Shown here in pieces: positions 57,703 to 64,000 of a stretch of DNA of 64,000 nt. Position 1 is the stretch's first letter; every line of letters begins with the position of its first letter. The stretch spans positions 71,362,416 through 71,426,415 of the forward strand of contig OX352774.1 of assembly GCA_947095535.1 (NCBI GenBank), written 5' to 3'. The position numbers were made by a program, and so were the translations under genes. Origin of the DNA: Poecilobothrus nobilitatus. Taxonomy: Eukaryota; Arthropoda; Insecta; Diptera; Dolichopodidae. The notes under the pieces were generated by a model. The model was not told where the DNA came from. It saw only the letters and a list, made by a program, of their open reading frames with translations, and searched no databases.

Positions 57703-57940
57703 ATTTTTTTTTTTTTTTTATATCGTCCAGATATAAATATCTGCCGATATTTTTAGGACCTTTTTGACTTTAGCATGTGGGTCATGTCGGTACAAGTATT
57801 CAATTATAATTATATTTAGTAATTTGTTTACATTATTTTATTATATTTTATATATTATTTTATGACCTGGCCAGGGTTTGAACCCGAGACCTTTCGCCTG
57901 AAAGACCGGTGACTTACGCACAGCAGCATTGGTCATATTA
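57703..57940 (-). mobile_element. tRNA-derived SINE, family 2, copy 2, minus strand
   Basis: Reverse complemented: TATGACCAATGCTGCTGTGC then GTAAGTCACCGGTCTTTCAG, GCGAAAGGTCTCGGGTTCAA then ACCC (B box), a body with TAATGTAAACAAA and AAAGGTCCTAAAAATATCGG, and CAGATATTTATATCTGGACG, then A-rich. It matches the copy at 20691-20925 over its full length. It ends 17 bases before the large palindrome. Confidence 0.78.
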
Positions 57941-57956
57941 TAATATATTATTTAAT

Positions 57957-60900
57957 AAAAACGAGGAAGAATACAGTTGCCTTTGTCAACTCTTAGATAC
58001 CCGTACGAACCGTTAGTATGTTCACATATAATTTTAAATATTATATTATATTATATATAAATATTCCATTGACAGAATAATTTCTTATAAGTACAATAAA
58101 ATACATATATGTATGTAAATACGGCACTATATAATATACATCTATACTCTTATCATTCATTCACTAGTGACATATACGATATGTAAATAAACATGATATT
58201 ATATCAGTATGTATGTATAACAATATCATATAAATAAAAATTCTTCAAGCAACCGTTATGTTGTTTATTTATTTACATTTTTATGTACTACGCATTATAT
58301 CCTCAACAATTTCAAATTATCGAGTAAAACAAATGCAAAAAATTTGTTGAAGAAATTTGTTAGAAAATTTCAAAAAATCAAGTAACACTTTCGTCAATTA
58401 TAAAGTAACCCTATATTATTAAAAAAGTTGTTAACAGAAATAAGAGTATAATGTTGAAGCTTTAATTTTTGTGTATTACTTCAAAAACATTTTAACAGGT
58501 GTTCAAGTTACAGGTGTTTAAAAATAGGAAATTTTCAGTTTTTGACCCCTTACAGCTCCTAAACGGGGGGTGATACAAAAAAAATTTTTGTGATGACTCA
58601 TACTTATTTTCAAAGATCTAAATTCGGTCAAAATTTCAAGTTTCCAACTTAAAGCGTTTAGAAGAAGGGTTAAAGGAAGTTGCAAAATTTGAGTTTCGCA
58701 TAACGGTAAATTAAGACACCGTATGCCACAAATATATATTTATTGTATATATACTTTTAAAGCGTTTTCAAAATGAAGATTTACTTTATACAACTTGTGC
58801 TATAACAATTTAAATATAGAGCTTTTTTGAACCTTTGGGGAGCTGTAGCTCCGTAACGGGTGAGGCTACAAAAAAAAGTTATTAAAAATAAAATTAATAT
58901 TTTTGTGAGATCTATCAGCGGTTAAAATTTCATAGCTCTATTTCAAAAAAAATGTGGGGATCTAAAAGTTAGGTGTTCGAGAGCTACCCTAAGTTTTGGT
59001 CCAAACTCAACCAAAAAAAATTGGGAACCTACAAATTACTCCTACAATATTTTGTGTAAATTTCAAGATTCTAGCTTTCTTAGTTTTTGAGTTAGCGTGC
59101 TGACGGACAGACGGACGGACGGACGAACGGACATGGCTCAAAAGTCTTAGAATTTTTTTCTGATCCGATCCATACCTTTGAAGGTATATCTAGCTCGCTT
59201 ATTTCGAGGTGTTACAAAGGGAGGAGTAATTTTATTATACCCGATCCTATCGTACGGGTATAATAAATTCAATTATTATTTTTTTTACTTTAACAGAACA
59301 TTATTTTTAATTAAATAATAAATTAACGGCAAGAATATAATAAAATCAAAATAAAAGAGAAATGAGAAATATAAAGAAAAATAAAAATACTACCTACAAA
59401 CAAAAAAAAAAACAAAATACAAGAAAATAATTTACAAAAACCAAAAAATGATTAAATTATAATTGCAGCTAAACTAAATACAAATTTAAAATTATAAGAT
59501 AACAAAGAAAAAAAAATAAAGAAATTTAAATTTACTAAGTACTGTGTGATTACAAAAATCAAATGAAGCAAACCAGTTTAGTGTTTACATTATTGTTGAT
59601 TCTAAGAAACAAAAATTTGAGAAAAATAGAACAAAATATATTATATATTAAATGACATTGACTGCATTATTAGAAAATTTCTTTACATTATTATATTTAC
59701 TAAGACTATTCTCTGTTAATACTTTTTATACCCGTACGATAGGATCGGGTATAATAAAATTACTCCTCCGTTTGTAACACCTCGAAATAAGCGAGCTAGA
59801 TATACCTTCAAAGGTATGGATCGGATCAGAAAAAAATTCTAAGACTTTTGAGCCATGTCCGTCCGTCCGTCCGTCCGTCCGTCAGCACGCTAACTCAAAA
59901 ACTAAGAAAGCTAGAATCTTGAAATTTACACAAAATATTTTGGGAGTAATTTGTAGGTTCCCTATTTTTTTTGGTTGAGTTTGGACCAAGCCTTAGGGTA
60001 GCTCTCGAACACCTAACTTTTAGATCCCCACATTTTTTTTGAAATAGAGCTATGAAATTTTAACTACTGATAGATCTCACAAAAATATTAATTTTATTTT
60101 TAATAACTTTTTTTTGTAGCCCCACCCGTTACGGAGCTACAGCTCCCCAAAGGTTCAAAAAAGCTCTATATTTAAATTGTTATAGCACAAGTTGTATAAG
60201 GTATATCTTCATTTTGAAAACGTCAAACGATTACTACTTTTATTAGCTTTAAAAGTATATATACAATAAATATGTATTTGTGGCATACGGTGTCTTAATT
60301 TACCGTTATGCGAAACTAAAATTTTGCAAAATCCTTTAACCCTTCTATCTTCTAAACGGTTTAAGTTGGAAACTTGAAATTTTGACAGAAGTTAGATCTC
60401 TGAAAATAAGTATGAGTCATTTCAGAAATTTTTTTTGTATCACCCGCCGTTTAGGAGCTATAAGGACTCAAAAACTGAAAATTTCCTGTTTTTAAACACC
60501 TGTAACTTGAACACCTGTTAGAATTTTTTTGAAGTAATACACAAAAATTAAAGCTTCAATATTATACTCTTATTTCTGTTAACAACTTTTTTTAATAATA
60601 TAGGGTTACTTTATAATTGACGAAAGTGTTGCTTGATTTTTTCAAATTTTCTAACAAATTTCTTTAACGAATTTTTTCCATTTTGTTTTACTCGATAATT
60701 TGAAATTGTTGAGGATATAATGCGTAGTACATAAAAATGTAAATAAATATACAACATAACGGTTGCTTGAAGAATTTTTATTTATATGATATTGATATAC
60801 ATACATACTTATATAATATCATGTTTATTTACATATCGTATATGTCACTAGTGAATGAATGATAAGAGTATATATGTATATTATATAGCGCCGTATTTAC

Positions 60901-61311
60901 ATACATATATGTATTTTATTGTACTTATAAGAAATTATTCTGTCAATGGAATATTTAAATATAATATAATATAATATTTAAAATTATCTTTACTGTTTTG
61001 TACTTAGTAAATTTAATATACATTTACCGCTTAGTATTAAATGGTACTATAGAATATTTGAAAAAGTTTTGGATTGATAATCGTTATGTGGAAGGTTAGA
61101 ATCTGCTTTCGAAGAATGTACATATAAACATATAGTTTGAATATATGTACAACCCATAGTTCTAGAAATTATAAAATTCACCCAAATTATTTTAAAATAC
61201 TAAAATATTAAAAAAATAATATTGTGAGCAGAGTGACAGGCTGTTAACATACTAACAGTTCGTACGGGTATCTAAGAGTTGACAAAGTCAACTGTATTCT
61301 TCCTCGTTTTT
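57957..61311. repeat. 3.3 kb inverted repeat (two long arms around a 463-bp spacer)
   Basis: The left arm (57957-59263) is repeated inverted in the right arm (59727-61311). Both outer ends are AAAAACGAGGAAGAATACAG then TTG. Both inner ends are CG(A)TACGGGTATAATA. Matching blocks in order include CACTAGTGACATATACGATA, CAAGCAACCGTTATG, TGACTCATACTTATTTTCA, GCATAACGGTAAATTAAGAC and four CGGA-type units, then GATCCGATCCATACCTTTGA. The right arm has about 250 extra bases (roughly 60985-61240) that the left arm lacks. A diverged third copy of the arm is at 30140-30785. Neither arm nor spacer (59264-59726) has a recognisable coding frame. Confidence 0.9.
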
Positions 61312-62060
61312 AATTTTGAATTACTATAGAGTTTAAAATGCCTGTCCAGAAAATTGTATAATTTTATGCCACGGTAAATTCTCGTAGAGGTACCAAATTG
61401 AGATGTTCTCTTCTTTTCAATATGCAATAATTCCTTACTTCTAGTATTCACTTTATGATGATCACTCCGCTTAGTTAACATGATAGTTGAAGGTAAATTA
61501 AAAGTACTAATATTGTGAATAAGAAGTAAAAGCTTAATATTGACAAAATCTTTAACTAAGAGCAGATCACATGTTCTATGTATAAATTCATTTACGCTAA
61601 TTGAATTTAAATAAATTTTTTAATGCTCTGTTTTGCACAACTTGAATTTTCTCAGTAATTGTTTTAGGAACTGCCCCCATAATGTAGATCTATAACTAAT
61701 GCGACTATGAAATAGTCGCATTATAAATCAGAGTAATTAGTATAAATCAGAGTAATTATTAGCACTGAACACAAAACAAATATCATCTGCATAGAGAAAT
61801 ATTTCTGAAAGTGAAAAAGTGCTGATTTAGTTCACTAATTTTCATTGTTCTAATAATCTTTCTTTGTAATAATGTTATATTACCTTTTCTATTAGCATCA
61901 TTATAAAGAATGCTATTAATACAAATCCAGGTTTTGGACGAATTATTTTCACTCTCTATAATTTCTCTATAATTATATATAATTTCTCTATAATTCTCTA
62001 TAATTAGCGTTTCTTTTTAAACCGTCGCATACTGGTCACCTTATTTCGATAGTATTTGAA
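61272..62060 (-). pseudogene. Non-LTR retrotransposon RT C-terminal remnant, minus strand
   Basis: The minus strand reads (with breaks) YRSTLWGQFLKQLLRKFKLC, NEFIHRTCDLLLVKDFVNIK then LLLLIHNISTFNLPSTIMLT, then KRSDHHKVNTRSKELLHIEK, KRTSQFGTSTRIYRGIKLYN then FL. H-x-x-N-T-R-S-K-x-x-L followed by R-T-x-x-G-x-x-S/T-x-x-Y-x-G-I-x-L-(W/Y)-N is the CR1/jockey-superfamily C-terminus. Upstream RT motifs are unrecognisable, so a deletion separates it from the endonuclease piece at 62177-62959. Its 3' end overlaps the outer tip of the palindrome. Confidence 0.68.
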
Positions 62061-62176
62061 CTGTTTTTCTAAATGAATGTTTGTACTGTCAAGTCTCCAT
62101 TTACAAAACCAAAACTGCTTTATCTTCATTGTGTCAATCAGTTCTTTGTCAATCCACTATTTATACTTTCTGTTTT

Positions 62177-62959
62177 TTATTTTGTTGTTTTTATAACCAG
62201 ATGACTTATCAATTTCTGAATTTTTGTGGTAAATTCAGTCAAAGTATTTTCACAATTCTTGCTTTGATTTAATAATATAGGATCAGATATACTCAGACGA
62301 TTTAATTTCTCCAAATTTATTATTCTACTTTTCGAAGCATTACTGTTAACGTTTAAATTGTCATTGAGTTTATCAGTATGCTTAGAAACTTCAATCAGTA
62401 TGACATTATGATCAAGAAGATCAACAATAACATGTGATAGGTTAAGTTTTTCATCTAATCTTTTTGTGGAGAAATTATTAATACAAGAATTACTAACATT
62501 TCTAGTAATTATTTTATCATTGCATATATGGAAACCAATCGAAGACATAAAATTCTTATATTTATTTACTTTGTTAGTGTTTATTAATAAATTTATGTTA
62601 AAATCACCAATTATATAAGTGTTATTATTTAGATTTGTTTTAGCTATACATTTATTAAATTCTAGCAAAAAAAATTCTTTATTTGGTCGACAAGAATATA
62701 TGGATAGATAATTATGTATATTGAAAAACTTTATTTGTGAAGAATTAATCGTTGTTTCGGTTATACAAATAACATCAATATGACTATTAATAGAAGCTAA
62801 GAAGATTTCAATATTATCAATTTTATTTTTTAAGCTCCGTGCATTTAGGTAAAGAATTTTTAATGTGTTCGAATTTAAGTGTATGTCATTAAACGTATTA
62901 TGAAATTGATTGCATGGATTAAATAGGAAAGGGTTAGTACCATTATTTAGTGAAATCAT
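62177..62959 (-). pseudogene. Non-LTR retrotransposon ORF2 endonuclease domain, internally deleted
   Basis: The 260-codon frame has LKILYLNARSLKNKIDNIEI then FLASINSHIDVICITET, the N-terminal AP-endonuclease signature with the catalytic Asn and Glu. It also has NTYIIGDFNINLL, the GDFN motif. The segment between them is shortened (SIYSCRPNKEFFLLEFNKCI). The usual R-x-x-x-G-G-G-V strand is missing. Near the end SHVIVDLLDHNVILIEV replaces the SDHxxV motif with LDHN. It is open but unlikely to be active. Confidence 0.8.
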
Positions 62960-63747
62960 TTAAAATATCAATAGTTTTAACATAAATCGTTTTACTTTCC
63001 ACATCTTTGCGGATAAATACCTTTCCATTTTTAACCCTTGCAAATTTAACCAAGTGCTCTCTTCTCAAATCTCGCGCCTTTTTGAATAAATAACTATAGT
63101 GTTTAGATAGACATTCATTAATAAAAATTGGTTGATTGGAATTATCTTCAAATAGCATACCAGTGTGAAAATATATGTTGTTTTTCTTTTTTTCACTGTA
63201 ATTAGATGTAATTAGATTGCCAATTCTTTCTTTGCATAAATTCAATTATAATATCTGACGGTTCTACTATATTATCTATCACTTTACTCCGTTTCCTTAA
63301 TACATTTTTAATCTTGTTGTTGGGATTAATATCAAATTGAATGCAATAGAGGTAAAGATTTTCATTTTCTTTTTCAGAAATGCCAGATACTTTAACAAAG
63401 TTATTAAGTGAAATTTTTTTATTTTTTTGAATTGATAATTCCATTTTACTCAATCTTGATTTCAAAATATCTACCTCATTTATCAATTTGACATTTTCTT
63501 CAATAAGATTTTCTGAAATCACTTTGTAATGATTAACACTTTTTTTCGAGTTTTTTATTTCAGTTTCCAATAATTCATTTTTTGCAATTATTAAATCTAA
63601 CTTATCACTTAATGATTTGAGATTTGGGTCGCTACTTATATTATTCAAAACACTTACATTTCTATTGTTAAAAACTGTAGTTTCACTTATTGTTGAATTA
63701 TTATCCAAAATAAATATTGTACTTCGTCGTTGTTTAATGCCAAGCAT
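62943..63747 (-). pseudogene. Non-LTR retrotransposon ORF1 (coiled coil plus nucleic-acid-binding part), frameshifted
   Basis: The first frame (63747-63202) holds NLKSLSDKLDLIIAKNELLE then TEIKNSKKSVNHYKVISENL, VDILKSRLSKMELSIQKNKK and ISLNNFVKVSGISEKENENL. This is a coiled coil leading into the NN-x-x-(V/I)-x-G-I-(P/S)-E pattern of CR1/jockey ORF1. A frameshift near 63225 leads into the second frame (63245-62943) with KKARDLRREHLVKFARVKNG then KVFIRKDVESKTIYVKTIDI, the A-R-x-x-R-x-x-x-x-K-F-x-x-x-K-N-G-x-I-x-x-R-K-x C-terminus. It is followed directly by the endonuclease frame. Confidence 0.78.
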
Positions 63748-64000
63748 TTTTTACACAACGTAATTTTTTACAGCACGTAATGCCAAGCATTTTTTTACAC
63801 AACTAGACTGAATCATTCCTTTTAACTTCCTCGAACCTTTGATTAGATAATTCTGAACAAGCTTTATGGAAGCACTTCTTGCAGTCCCCTTGATAAATTA
63901 AAAAATTTTTTCCAGATTTTTTACAAATTTTATTACACTTGTAGTTGACCGCAATTTGTAGTTGTAGTTGACCGCAATTTGTAGTTGACGCAGTTCATTC
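63748..64000 (-). pseudogene. ORF1 N-terminal zinc-finger region, with small tandem duplications
   Basis: The minus strand reads CNKICKKSGKNFLIYQGDCK then KCFHKACSELSNQRFEEVKR then NDSV and a stop. C-x2-C(-like)...C-x2-C-x2-H-x2-C is the PHD-like finger at the N-terminus of many insect CR1/jockey ORF1 proteins. Two small duplications disturb the region: AATGCCAAGCATTTTTTACA then CAAC at about 63738-63760 recurs at about 63780-63803, and GTAGTTGACCGCAATTT at 63943 recurs after 23 bases. The element continues beyond the window. Confidence 0.6.

Overview
This is a very AT-rich, gene-poor stretch of eukaryotic nuclear DNA. The genes have short introns with GT..AG ends. The interspersed repeats are tRNA-derived SINEs, non-LTR retrotransposons, and mariner, hAT, piggyBac and PIF/Harbinger remnants. 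Runs of TACATA/TATGTA are frequent. Together these suggest an insect, most likely a dipteran. I cannot name the species.

Three host genes can be supported. (1) At 1.27-2.43 kb (+) is a two-exon gene for an 84-residue secreted cysteine-rich peptide. A decayed second copy of its last exon lies just downstream and is split by a small inverted-repeat transposon. (2) At 9.43-11.12 kb (-) is a six-exon ALG10, the ER glucosyltransferase that adds the last glucose to the dolichol-linked N-glycan precursor. (3) At 48.19-49.57 kb (+) is a two-exon M14 metallocarboxypeptidase with a complete set of catalytic residues and an unusual insertion of about 130 residues, rich in Q, K, S and N, inside the catalytic domain. 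These genes are unrelated and do not form a pathway.

Almost everything else that is recognisable is decayed mobile DNA, often nested. 0-9 kb: a mariner end, a piggyBac relic, a 2.1 kb inverted-repeat element with another element inside it, a nearly perfect hairpin with arms of about 110 bp, and an endonuclease-domain fragment. 11-18.5 kb: several MITE families, an I-clade reverse-transcriptase tail, another RT tail, and an element built on 142-bp tandem units. 19-25.3 kb: a hAT relic carrying a SINE, a second tandem-unit element, and two further hAT-like elements. 27-34.3 kb: an unidentified coding remnant, four copies of one SINE family, a PIF/Harbinger-like relic with a Myb/SANT remnant, and a 650-bp repeat shared with the 58-61 kb palindrome. 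40-44.2 kb: a fifth SINE, a jockey-type RT relic, and a mariner relic split by a 5'-truncated retrotransposon. 50.7-53 kb: an RNase-H tail and an internally deleted mariner with intact ends. 57.5-64 kb: a short-period repeat, a second SINE family, a 3.3 kb inverted repeat, and a minus-strand CR1/jockey-type retrotransposon with ORF1 and endonuclease pieces that runs to the window edge.

The intervals 34.3-39.8, 44.2-48.2 and 53.6-57.5 kb show nothing beyond AT-rich simple sequence. I found no CRISPR array, rRNA, convincing functional tRNA gene or bacterial-type operon.
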